64,000 nt of DNA from positions 6,414,966-6,478,965 of the forward strand of contig NC_033641.1 of NCBI RefSeq assembly GCF_001540865.1, in the 5' to 3' direction. Below the pieces are notes generated by a model. It saw only the letters and a list, made by a program, of their open reading frames with translations, had not been told where the DNA came from and did no database searches. This DNA is from Ananas comosus (Eukaryota; Streptophyta; Magnoliopsida; Poales; Bromeliaceae). Of this stretch, positions 35,340 to 46,821 are shown piece by piece. Made by a program: the position numbers and the translations under genes. The number at the start of each line of letters is the position of its first letter. Positions within the stretch are counted from its first letter, which is position 1.

Positions 35340-35880
35340 ATTTTTGGGACAATTAGTTAGTGCTTACGATCCATAGTCTTCACATCCATAATTTGATTGG
35401 ATAATATAATTTTATCTTGAGATGATCTATTTATTCCAAAAGAGGACTTGAAGACCAAATTTAATATCAAATCCTAGACATTTGGTCACACTACTAATCT
35501 ACCAAATATATAAATTTCTCAAGTAAATTATGGAGATATACTTAATAATTATTCAAGAATCCAAGTAGACCGTAGGCCCTATTTGGAAGGTGGAGTAAGT
35601 TATTCAAAGATAACTTATTTGATATAAGAATTTTTTAGTGTAATTGTAAGGAAAGAGTTTGATCATTGCTTCTTGAAAGCTTTCGATATCTATAATTTGA
35701 TATGATAGTATTTTTTATCTATGTGGTGATTTATCTTATCCAAAAAAATAACTTTAAAGCTGAATATATATAATATTTATACTAGACATTTGATCACACT
35801 CTTCATCAACCAAATGTACAAGCTTCTCAAGTAAGTCAAAGAGATGTAACGAACAAGATTCGTACATCCAAATCGGACCA
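35340..35880. repeat. Two adjacent diverged copies of a MITE-like repeat
   Basis: 35380-35575 and 35640-35880 share an ordered set of words: CTAGACATTTG(G/A)TCACACT, CAACCAAAT/CTACCAAAT, CTTCTCAAGTAA and AAGAATCCAAG/AAGATTCGTACATCC. The second begins near GGCCCTATTTGGAAGG, similar to Tourist-type ends. Related copies with AAGTTATCTAACAATAACTT lie at 37105-37370 and 38072-38330. Superfamily not assigned. Confidence 0.45.
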
Positions 35881-36184
35881 AAGAGTAAATTACACTTTTG
35901 GCTTGCAAACTATGCGATGCGTGGCGGTAGGTCCTTAAACTTTTATTTATTTCAATTTCTGACTTGAATTTTCTAAATTGTTGCAAGTCAAGTCCCAACG
36001 TCCAATTTAGTCAAGCTAAATATTGACAAATTATGATGTAAAAATAATGTGAAAATATTGGATTGATGATGCGACAATAATTAAATGTTACATCATTTAT
36101 AATCAATAATTTTTTAATATTTAACCAACTAAATTGGATTATAATAAATTATAACAATTCAAAAAATTCAAATAAGAAATTATA
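35881..36184. other. AT-rich intergenic repeat-like DNA
   Basis: Begins AAATTACACTTTTGGCTTGCAA-like, a wording common in plant dispersed repeats, then AT-rich sequence to the TRIM at 36185. No coding potential was seen; a 73-codon minus-strand ORF is chance. Confidence 0.4.
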
Positions 36185-36662
36185 ATAAATTAAAGTTAAG
36201 GGAGGTCACCCATCCTAAAACTGCTATAATCCTAACACACTTAACCTTTTAATTAGCTAGGTCAAAGGTTTAGCTTTATTATATCTTATATAAAATTATT
36301 CTAAATCTTTATCACATTTCTCTCTTTTTTAAGTCCTAACATCCTCGTCAACTCAAGAACACTCACAAGCATCAGGTGATGTGAGACTCGTCTCATTAGC
36401 CTCGTCATTCAGACTTTAGCTTACCGTGTCATTTTCAAACCCTAACTCAGCCGAGACTCATCTCATACTTTCGACTGATGAGTGGCTCTGAGACCAACTA
36501 TGTCGCCTTGTGTTTCAGGAAAAGTGGTCCATTCTAAAACTACTCACCCTTTTATCTTCTTGGTCCTAATTAATCGCTGCTTAAAATGTTATAGCAGGAC
36601 TAAAAACTTTAGTTCTATTATATCCTATATATGAAGCTATCTCAAATTCTGAAAATGTCACA
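36185..36662 (-). mobile_element. Degenerate Cassandra-type TRIM with 5S rRNA-like LTR
   Basis: Short LTR pair without coding capacity: left LTR about 36185-36316, internal 36317-36500, right LTR 36501-36662. In the left LTR, 36200-36247 reads GGAGGTCACCCATCCTA ... CTTAAC, the reverse complement of the 3' half of plant 5S rRNA with a damaged middle. The internal region ends in GGCTCTGAGACCA (36484-36496), a one-base variant of the tRNA-Met primer site in minus orientation, directly before the right LTR. Both LTRs share AAAACT..CT, TAGCT/TAGTTCTATTATATC and ..ATGTCACA / TTATCACA ends. Cassandra is the known TRIM family whose LTRs carry 5S sequence. LTRs shorter than usual suggest deletions. 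Confidence 0.7.
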
Positions 36663-38432
36663 GCTTCATAGTTTGAATACACTTTATCCAAACATTTAAG
36701 ATAAAATGAAAATGACCAAAAAATATGTACCAGGCTGCATATAACTCTTTCTAGCTATCACACATTGTCCAATTAGGTAGGAGCTTGCTTTAATTTGGCA
36801 TAGTTGCATTCGAAAAAAAAATTTACGAAGATTGTCATGGTAATAAGATCATTAAATCCACCATCAATTACTGCTATTGGATCAAGCATAGCACAAATTC
36901 CACACTTAAACCAATTATAGTGTTTAGACATCCTACAAAGTTTTGCACTAAAAACCCTAAGGTGACATTGACCATCCCTAGCGCAAGTGGCAAAAGGCTT
37001 AGTGCATGGTTGATACCCGATGTTCTAAGTTTGAATTCTAGTTGATTCACATTTTCAGCTAAGTTTATTTTTAAAAGCTACCTTTCTCTTAAAAAATATC
37101 CTAAGGTGCTGCTTGGATGTAGAATAAGTTATCTAACAATAACTTGGATAATTTATTCAGTAGAAAAATTTTCTGGTATAATTGTAAATAAAAATTTTTA
37201 TTTTTATTTCTTAGAAGATTTTGCTATATAAATGATTTTATAAGATAGTATATTTCATCTAAGAGGTGAAATATCTTATTCTCAAAAAATAATTTGACGG
37301 CCGAATATGATACTTTATTCTAAACTTCTTATCGTTAAATAAGTTTAAAAAATATACCAAAGAAGAAGATATTTATATATATATATATATATGGAAACAT
37401 AGGCTAAATTTTCTTTGATGATACTCAAAGCAAACTAAAGACCCACCTCCCTGATCATTACCCTCAACTAGGGTTTTCGAAAACATCAATCAATCAANTC
37501 TAAAACTACTCACCCTTTTATCTTCTTGGTCCTAATTAATCGCTGCTTAAAATGTTATAGCAGGACTAAAAACTTTAGTTCTATTATATCCTATATGTGA
37601 AACTATTTCAAATTCTGAAGATGTCACAGCTTCATAGTTTGAATACACTTTATCCAAACATTTAAGATAAAATGAAAATGACCAGAAAATATGTACCAAG
37701 CTGCATATAACTCTTTCTAGCTATCACACATTGTCCAATTAGGTAGGAGCTTGCTATAATTTGGCATAGTTGCATTCGAAAAAAAAATTTATGAAGATTG
37801 TCATGGTAATAAGATCATTAAATCCACCATCAATTACTGCTATTGGATCGAGCATAGCACAAATTCCGCACTTAAACCAATTATAGTGTGTAGACATCCT
37901 ACAAAGTTTTGCACTAAAAACCCTAAGGCGCTACTGACCGTCCCTAGCGCAAGTGGCAAAAGGCTTAGTGCATGGTTGATACCCGATGTTCTAAGTTTGA
38001 ATCCTAGTTGATTCACATTTTCATCTAAGTTTATTTTTAAAAGCTACATTTCTCTTAAAAAATATCCTAAGGTGCTGCTTGGATGTAGAATAAGTTATCT
38101 AACAATAACTTGGATAATTTATTCATTAGAAAAATTTTCTGGTATAATTGTAAATAAAAATTTTAATTTTTATTTCTTAGAAGATTTTGCTATATAAATG
38201 ATTTTATAAGATAGTATATTTCACCTAGGAGGTGAAATATCTTATTCTCAAAAAATAATTTGACGGCCGAATATGATACTTTATTCTAAACTTCTTATCG
38301 TCTAAATAAGTTTCCAAAGAAGAAGATATTTATATATATATATATGGAAACATAAGCTAAATTTTCTTTGATGATACTCAAAGCAAACTAAAGACCCACC
38401 TCCCTGATCATTACCCTCAACTAGGGTTTTCG
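36530..38432. repeat. Direct near-identical duplication around the N at 37498
   Basis: 36530-37497 and 37499-38432 align end to end with few substitutions and small (TA)n and indel differences; the first ends in ATCAATCAATCA exactly where the second continues past it. This pattern, with one N between, is what two overlapping contig ends look like when abutted instead of merged. Each copy holds the right half of the Cassandra LTR and one MITE-like repeat. No gene. Confidence 0.85.
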
Positions 38433-38630
38433 AAAACATCAATCAATCAATTAGAAAGAAACCCAACTTGCGCTTCCATTTTAATCGGTAGTGACCAACC
38501 ATGAATATATAAATATAATATATATATATATATACCATAGGATTACTCCTACAACCGACCAATGTGTATGATTGTGTTGGCCCACTAATCAAGCAAAGCG
38601 TGTTGCATACTTGCATGCCCACCCCCATGT

Positions 38631-38631
<1 letters not shown>

Positions 38632-38666
<35 letters not shown>
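38632..38666. repeat. (CT)n microsatellite
   Basis: About 17 CT units, just downstream of a (TA)n tract at 38515-38534. Confidence 0.9.
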
Positions 38667-38970
38667 ATTATTATCTGAACCTGGTGTCTGTGTACAATTC
38701 ATGCACCGGACCAAATATTTGATGATCAAAATCTTATAATAAAAAATATATAATATGATAAATGTGATTAATTTTAAGTATAATAATCTCATATGTGACA
38801 CAACTTAAGATTTTAGCCCGTACATAATATGGATGGCATGTCCCCCCTAATAGCTTAAAATTTTTTCTAGAGTTCAAACCTTTTAATAATCTATATCTAT
38901 ACCTATACATTATTTCTCATGAAGTCTTGCCACGTGGCAGTCCCTCCTTTATCCTTATCTTCTCATCTCT

Positions 38971-39300
38971 TCTCTAATCATAATTGTTAACCTTTGATAT
39001 TCCAATCAATGAACGATTTTAAATCCATACTCTTCATCTCCCCATTAAGGAGTTACTAACGCATCATTAACTTTAATAATTACGATGATCCACACAATTA
39101 GCACCACTAAAACCCCATCATCATCATTCTTCTCTTCTCTAATCACAATTATTAACCTTTGATCTTCCAATCAATGAACAATCTTAAACCCACACTCTTC
39201 ATCTCCCCACCAAGGAGTTACTAACGCATCATTAACTTTAATAATTACGATGATCCACACAATTAGCACCACTAAAACCCCATCATCATCATCTCATCAT
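38971..39300 (+). repeat. Two tandem copies of a 165-bp unit inside the Helitron
   Basis: 38971-39135 and 39136-39300 both run from TCTCTAATCA through CTTTGAT(A/C)TTCCAATCAATG and CACACAATTAGCACCAC to a CAT-repeat end. They differ by a few transitions. Confidence 0.85.
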
Positions 39301-39363
39301 TCTTCAAAACCAAATACCACACTCCAACAATGTTCTATGTTACAAACCAACTCTTCTTTCTAT

Positions 39364-39663
39364 TATTCTTATTATTATTCTCGAACGCGAGTACGAACCC
39401 GTCAACGCCATTCAGGTCGAGCCATAATTGTTCGGGCGCGTTGTTTGGGTTCAATGAATGCTTCGAGTTTGTGGAGGGCGGGGCGAACGGGGCCTAATCG
39501 GGGTTGTTGCTTTGGGATCGGTCACATGCTGAGCCGGAGCGTCACATGCCTCTGTGAAGCCACACGAGAAGGGGCGAGGCTAGGCGTACCCGTGAACGTC
39601 ACCAAAACTCTCGCTTTGCCCTCACTTTGTGGGCTCTCCTACACGCCAATAGTCCCCTGTTAC
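39364..39663 (+). pseudogene. Captured non-specific lipid transfer protein fragment (8-Cys motif), frameshifted
   Basis: In the frame ending at 39663 the translation reads GCCFGIG ... VTCLCEATREGARLG then VPVNVTKTLALPSLCGL and a final Cys (IVPC). CC, CxC and the two last Cys in this spacing, plus the INVTKALALPxxCG-like signature, are those of plant nsLTPs, mainly the GPI-anchored (LTPG) type. The first two Cys (NCSGALFGFNEC, about 39425-39465) are in another frame, and the frames meet at a G run near 39485, so one extra G breaks the gene. The region before is Ser/Thr-rich with a hydrophobic start (FLLFLLLFSN). nsLTPs bind lipids in the secretory pathway and cell wall. Here it is a gene piece carried by a Helitron, not a host gene. 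Confidence 0.7.
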
Positions 39664-40312
39664 AAAAGTAAGAGATGTATTTTTTTTATGGTCCAATTTT
39701 ATATATACAAATTGCTTTCATAAGAAAAAATAAGTAAAATAAGATTTATTCGTACTCTTTTTTTTTCATTTTTTTGGCGCATAAGAATGGTTCATATTTT
39801 GTAATTTTTTTAATTTTTTTCTTTTTGTTTTTAAATTGTATGTGTACTGAAATTAGAGTTTCGTGGATTGTAGTGCAGTATCGCCGGAGAAAGCGAAAAT
39901 AGATTTGGAGTCAATAAGAGGAAAGAAGTGGTAGATTTGGAGAGATCTGTAGAGAATCAACGTGGCTGTGATGAAAAAGGAGCTCGACGTTGATAATGAC
40001 GACAAAGGTAATGTGGAGATGGGGATTCGTCTTTCCGATGTCGGTAGTGCGATCAAGATGCGTATAGAATAATAATTCTATTGCTGCTTCTTTCATTACT
40101 ATGTTTTATAATTTATTTACTAAAGTTATAAATTTTGTTACATTTGTACGTATATCTGTTTCATCTCTTTTATATATTTGTATATATGTTAATATATATT
40201 ATCTTTATTTATTAATGTCTTATGTCAATTCAAAAAATTTAAAATTTTTATTTTGTGAATCTTCTGTCTTTTATAGCATCAGCCCACCGCAATGCGCGGG
40301 TAACTTCACTAG

Positions 40313-41314
40313 TTAACAATATATCATAATTCTATGTATGAAAATCATGCTTTTTGTAAGCCTATTTATCGCCTCGTTGGCACTAATCATTAATCCCAAA
40401 AGCTCAAATTGTTAGAAATATATAGTCAATTTACTTAAAGCGTACAGATATAGCGCCAATGGTCTCAATTGTGAGCCTCACGTCAATCCAATCCAACTTC
40501 CTACCATTTCAAATTAATATGATTCGACCTGACCTGACTTCCAGTCACGTAGCAGAATGTTATTCCTTTAAGCCAATACTATTCCAAAGGGAATAGCTTT
40601 TCAATTAGTTAACAAATGTAAAGACTATTAATTGATTTGGAAAAAAAAAATTAGTGCCCAATATTTATCATGTTTGATATGTAAGCCTTTTAAATGATTT
40701 TAGAAATATGATATGAGAGATATATATATCTATACACTGAGTGGAGGCAATAATTAATTTCTTTCTCTCTCTCTCTCACAAACAAAAGAAACTCCCACCA
40801 CAAACACAACTCTATATTCTATTCATGCCACTCCAAAATATTTGCCCCCCTTTAGCAAACAAAGCGCATAGAAAAGGCTAAAGATCCTATTTCTTTTTCG
40901 AGTACTTCAACAGAGAGCCTTTAGAAAAAGAAACTTATATATCAGAGCCATGCCTCTCCCTTCCTCTTTACACATCTACACAAACACATAAAAAAGGTAC
41001 TAGGAGCCCTAAACTATATAGGGATATTAAAATAAGGCCCTCATTTTTATTTTTTTTTTGGTTGAGACGATCGACTTTAACTTTTAGTTTTTTTTTATTT
41101 GAGGAAATCTAATTAGTTCAGTTGAAAACTTTATTAGATTTAATCATTGATTGTTCTAGCTTTATTCGCTTCGAAGCAATCAAAGTCATTAAATTTGACA
41201 AAATGATTTATGTGTTTAGCAGAACACTACATCTTGATTAACCAACCGACTTAATTATGCTATACTATACTGTACTTTACAAATTTTTTCACTTCGTGTA
41301 CTAAACTATTTTTT
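40313..41314. other. AT-rich intergenic DNA, no gene seen
   Basis: No coding or RNA features were recognised. A (CT)n-like run sits near 40764-40780. Confidence 0.55.
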
Positions 41315-41865
41315 CCATTACAACAATATTGGCATTTAGCAACATTTTTCTAGCAACACTTAAGCATATGCCACTATTTATTTTATTTAGTAACACACAA
41401 ATAAAAGTGTTGCTAAATATATAAATTTATCAACATTATATAATAAATGTTGCTAAAGGCTATAATTACTGGCATATATTATTATATGTCACAATAAAAA
41501 TTAATATTTAAAACTTGTATTCAAAAATAATTATATAAAATAACTATGGAAATTACATAAGTTATAAAAAATATTGGTAGTTAATTAAGAAAACTTATAT
41601 ATTTTTTAATTAACTTATAGTTTCAAATTGAATCAAAGGTTAGATAGAAATTAAAAGTTTAATTTTTAGACTTAAATTTTTAATCAAAAATTTTAATGTC
41701 AAATTTTAAATTTATTTACGAATTAAAATTATGAATTTAATAATTATTTAAGATTTGAATTCAAATTTCAATTTACAATTTAAATATAAAGTTCAAATTT
41801 AAATTTGATTTTGAAAGTAATTTTAGTAATGCATTTTAACTTGAATATGAATGTTGTTGTAATTT
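41315..41865. mobile_element. Possible CACTA-derived MITE
   Basis: Left end CATTACAACAATATTGGC and right end ATGTTGTTGTAAT are near-inverted (ATTACAACAAYATT). The left part holds subterminal words TTTAGCAACA, TAGCAACACTT and the inverted AAGTGTTGCTAAA, as in CACTA elements (CACTACAA termini). The end motif is decayed, and no target duplication was confirmed. No coding content. Confidence 0.4.
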
Positions 41866-42594
41866 TTTCAAAGTCACCACTCAACTATTCTTTTTTATTA
41901 AAAAAAATTCTATACTATAGACAATAAACCTATTATTTTATATAAAAATATTTAAAGAATACTAATTAAAAGTGACAGAGCATATATTGACATGAGAAAT
42001 AATAAAAATACATAAAAATAACAACAAAATAATTAAAAATAACTTGATAGAAACTATTAATGGGTTTATCATGGATATTTATTTTATATATTTTTACTAT
42101 TTAACAAATGCCTCTTAATAAAATTGTTACACTTTGTCTAAAATAATAGATTTGTTAACAGTAATGTAGAGGTTGGCAAAAAAAAAAAAATTTAGTATTA
42201 TCATCTATGAACAAAATCATACACAATAAAAAAATAAAAATAATTTTAAAATACAGTATAGAGAATATTATTAAATTACTGTAGTACAATGGTATCATCG
42301 AGAAAAAATAATAGCACAATTTAGGAAATAAAAATAACACTAAATTAAGTACAATTAATGTAGCAAAGTGTAATTAAGCCCGGACAAAATTACTTATTTT
42401 ATTTTTTACAAAAAAAAAAAGGGCAATGGGACCATTTGTAAATATATGATACTAGAGGGGTCCTCTTACGTACATTTTTATCCAAAAAAGAAAAAGAAAG
42501 AAAGGAAAAAAACAAGAAAAAAGTTGCTTGTCTCTCTCAATATATGTTCTCTTTATACAATTGCACGCTTTTAAAGCCTGTCCCAAAACCTGCC
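41866..42594. other. AT-rich upstream region of the BAG-like gene
   Basis: Long A/T-rich stretches with poly-A runs at 42180 and 42410. No ORF or element was recognised apart from the gene promoter that follows. Confidence 0.5.
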
Positions 42595-42751
42595 TATAAA
42601 TACGCCCCTTCCAAACCACTCTCTTGCGCACACAACCGCCACATACATAATTAAGCACATAAGATCGATAGAGGGAGATCAGAGAAATAATTAAAGAAGA
42701 AGATTATATATCTTAGAATAGTAGGAGTACTAGCTAGCTAGCTAGTTGAAG
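42595..42751 (+). promoter_or_regulatory. TATA box and 5' leader of the BAG-like gene
   Basis: TATAAATA at 42595-42602, followed by a C-rich stretch (ACGCCCCTTCC). Plant spacing would put the transcription start near 42627-42635, giving a leader of about 120 nt to the ATG at 42752. The leader ends in GCTAGCTAGCTAG repeats. Confidence 0.6.
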
Positions 42752-45348
42752 ATGATGAAATTGAGATCGAAGAAGCTGTTCAAGAGGAGCTCTAGCAAGC
42801 TCAGCGGAGGAGGCGGGGCGGCCGCGGTGGGCGTCGGCGGCCGCGGGGAGATCGAGTGGGAGCTGCGGCCCGGGGGGATGCTGGTGCAGAAGAGGGAGGG
42901 CCGAGGAGTGGCTGGAGAGCTCATCACTGTGAGAGTCTCCACTACTGCAGGGTCTAGTGCTAATTGCCATGACTTAACCATTGGAGCCACTTCCACCTTT
43001 GGTACGTAACCACTATAATAATGTTACGGAATTTATCTAAACTATAATCTACTTTGAATAAGCTATCCAATCTTTTATCTGAACTATATATAGCCGTTGG
43101 CGTCAGTCAACGATACTGTAACTTCAAATTTTAATCTAATCAATTATTTTATTTTAATAAATTTATAGTTGCGAAAATTACATAAAGTTTATATATTAAC
43201 TAAAGTTGTAAAGATAAATAATATATTCAAATTTTAAAGTGAAAATACTGTTTACTGACTCAAATCAAATAAATTAAAAAATTAGATAGTAAAATCAAAG
43301 TTTTAAAAGATTGGATAATCAAATTAAAATAGTTTATATTAATTGCAGGTGAGTTCGGCACGTTATCTGTAACTATCGTCATTAACTTGTCCGCCTTTTG
43401 CTTTAATTAGCTCGTAATGTAGGGCGGTGCAACACAATAATGCCTGAGTGTTGTTTGAAAAGTATCATTTCGTGCAGTAGCTTCTACCAGCAACAAGAGA
43501 ACGAAATACTTAAAATTTATGTAGTCTTATATATATATAGTGTGGACCAGTGCAACATAGTAGTACCCGAGTGTTGTTTGAAAAGTACTATTTCGTACAA
43601 TAACTACTACCCGCAGCAACGGAATGGGAAACTTATAATTCGCTTGATCTCACTTACTTTCTAAAACTGAACGGACTCGAAATTACTTTTGAAAACTGCC
43701 TTCCTTGAGCAGGTTAATCCGAACAACTACTTGGTTTTAACTTTGCACATGTAGACACAAACTGCGAGATGATGAGCGAAATAAAATAAGAAATAAAACA
43801 AATAAAATATATACAACTTTTCATCTTCTATATATATATATAGAGAGAGAGAGAGAGATAGAGAGTTGGCTGGAATACTATCGGTAGCAAACCGGCTCCA
43901 TTGCTACCCATTTGTTTTCGATGATGGAACCTCCAAATCGATGATCGACACCGTTGAATATGATCTATACCGCTTAAAGTATCTAAAAATCAAATTTCAT
44001 GCTTTTTCGATATTATTCTCTTGTCCATCAGGTGGGCGGAAAAATGAACGGCTGAAAATGAATATCCTCTAAAAAGTGATGATAAAAATTTTATAATCAA
44101 AATCGAGAGTATAGATCTTATTTTAAATAGTTTAAAGAATTTTCTAACCAAAATTCAATTAATTTGGATAGCTTTACACCGTTAAACGTGAAAACACTTC
44201 ATATCTATCATTAAAATTATAAATTTTGAAATCATTTGATCATTAGGTCAATGATATTGAAAAGATTTGAAATTTGGTTTCTAAATACTTCAAGTGGTAT
44301 AAATCATGTTCAACGGTGCCGATCGTTGATTCGGAGGCTCCATCATCGAAAACAAATGGGTGGCAACGGAGCTCATTTGCTACCGATAACATTCCAGCTC
44401 AACTCTATATATATATATATACATATATATAGATACATACATATATATATATATACATATATATATATACATACATATATATATATATACATATATATAT
44501 GTATAAAATTGAGCTCCTATGTTTTTAAAAGTACAAGTTATTGGTGCTTGTAGATTTTTAGCCATTGGATTAAGAGATNATCTTTTATCTGAACTATATA
44601 TAGCCGTTGGCGTCAGTCAACGGTACTGTAATTTCAAATTTTAATCTAATCAATTACTTATTTTAATAAATTTATAGTTGCGAAAATTACATAAAGTATA
44701 TATATTAACTAAAGTTGTAAAGATAAACAATGTATTCAAATTTTAAAGTGAAAATACTGTTTACTGACTCAAATCAAATAAATTAAAAAATTAGATAGTA
44801 AAATTAAAGTTTTGAAAGATTGGATAATCAAATTAAAATAGTTTATATTAATTGCAGGTGAGTTCGGCACGTTATTTGTAACTATCGTCATTAACTTGTC
44901 CGCCTTTTGCTTTAATTAGCTCGTAATGTAGGGCGGTGCAACACAATAATGCCTGAGTGTTGTTGTTTGAAAAGTATCATTTCGTGCAGTAGCTTCTACC
45001 AGCAACAAGAGAACGATCGAAATACTTAAAATTTATGTAATCTTATATATATATATATAGTGTGGACCAGTGCAACATAGTAGTGGTCGAGTGTTGTTTG
45101 AAAAGTACTATTTCGTACAATAACTACTACCCGCAGCAACGGAACGGGAAACTTATAATTCGCATGATCTCACTTACTTTCTAAGACTGAACGGACTCGA
45201 AATTACTTTTGAAAACTGCCTTCTTTGAACAGGTTAATCCGAACAACTACTCGGTTTTAACTTTGCACATGTAGACACAAACTGCAAGATGATGAACGAA
45301 ATAAAATAAGAAATAAAACAAATAAAATATATACAGCTTTTCATCTTC

Positions 45349-45411
<63 letters not shown>

Positions 45412-46271
45412 TTGGCTGGAATACTATCGGCAGCAAACCGGCTCCGTTGCCATCCATTTGCTTTTAATGATGGAGCCTCCAAATCGATGATCTACACCGT
45501 TGAACATGATCTATACCGCTTAAAATATCTAGAAATCAAATTTCATGCTTTTTCAATATTATTCTCTTGTCCATCAGGTGGGCGGAAAAATGAACGACTG
45601 AAAATGAATATTCTCTAAAAAGTGATGATAGAAATTTTATAATCAAGATCGAGAGTATAGATCTTATTTTAAATATTTTAAAGAATTTTCTAACCAAAAT
45701 TCAATTGATTTGGATAGCTTTACACCGTTAAACGTGAAAACACTTTATATCTATCATTAAAATTATAAATTTTGAAATCATTTGATCATTAGGTCAATGA
45801 TATTGAAAAGATTTGAAATTTGATTTATAAATACTTCAAGTGGTATAAATCATGTTCAACGGTGCCGATCGTCGATTCGGAGGCTCCATCATCGAAAACA
45901 AATGGGTGGCAACGGAGCCCGTTTGCTACCGATAACATTCCAGCTCAACTCTATATATATATATATACATCTAAGTGGTATAGATCATTTTCAACGGTAC
46001 CGATCGTCGATTTGAAAGCTCCATCATCGAAAANTATACTTTTATCAGTATAAAACCCATTATACTTATAAATTTTTAACCGTTGATTGATGGAATGTGT
46101 GGTTAGGATGATGGTGGCCCACACTTAAAATGATAGTGGTCCCCTAGGGTTGAGTGGGTAGTTGGTTGAATAGTATGATCTAACAGGTGAAAATGATCAA
46201 TGAAATAAATCTAAGAGCCGAAAACTTATGAGGATATGGGAGCCAATACTTATAAAAGTATAGTAGCCGGA

Positions 46272-46308
<37 letters not shown>

Positions 46309-46783
46309 GGTGGAGTGATAGACGTCCTTCATGTGGGACAAAAAATTCAATTGTTGTTAAATATTGAACGAGAATATCGGATGCCCTTCTGCATATATAT
46401 ATATTTTAAGTTGCCTTGCAGTCCTCAGTCTTCAATCCAATTATTATGGAAAAAAGGCAGAATTCACGGGGAGTAGGGATTACGCATGCAAACTCATCTG
46501 AATGAATGGCATCCAACCCTTTCCTCCTGTTGGAAGTTAGCTTCCTCACTAAATTTTTGTCGTCTTAATTTTGTGGACAGTCTAGTCTGCAATATTTCAA
46601 TTTATCACTACAGTTGTGGTGGCCGGACTCAACTATATATATACCACTCCCGGCCGGCATCCCTCCCTCCCACCGCACGAAGAATAAAGTAAAAAACTTA
46701 ACTTCAATTAAGCGCATGCATGTCCATATATAAATCAACAGCCATGCATAATATATAATGCATTTATTTATTTTTTGGCTATA

Positions 46784-46821
<38 letters not shown>

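Larger units (their letters stand above)
38890..40312 (+). mobile_element. Non-autonomous Helitron with captured gene fragment
   Basis: Starts TCTATATCTATACC after an A (38889) and ends with hairpin CCGCAATGCGCGG (40287-40299), then CTAG (40309-40312) before a T, so it sits in an A|T target as Helitrons do. It is 1423 bp. It contains no replicase, a 165-bp tandem duplication (38971-39300), a lipid-transfer-protein fragment (39364-39663), and AT-rich filler. Its 3' end matches that of the autonomous Helitron at 33324, so the same family of replicase could have moved it. The 5' end is assigned by the TC rule and resemblance to plant Helitron starts; the 3' end is firmer. Confidence 0.75.
43073..46033. 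repeat. Direct duplication around the N at 44579
   Basis: From TCTTTTATCTGAACTATATA near 43073 and again at 44581 the sequence repeats for about 1.4 kb with a few SNPs and different (AT)n and (GA)n lengths. The right copy ends at another N (46034). It lies inside the intron of the BAG-like gene. It is best read as an allelic or overlapping contig placed in series. Confidence 0.8.

Noticed and set aside
36200..36247. Possible 5S rRNA gene
   Set aside because: Only the 3' half is recognisable, the middle is damaged, and it sits in a TRIM LTR next to a primer site.
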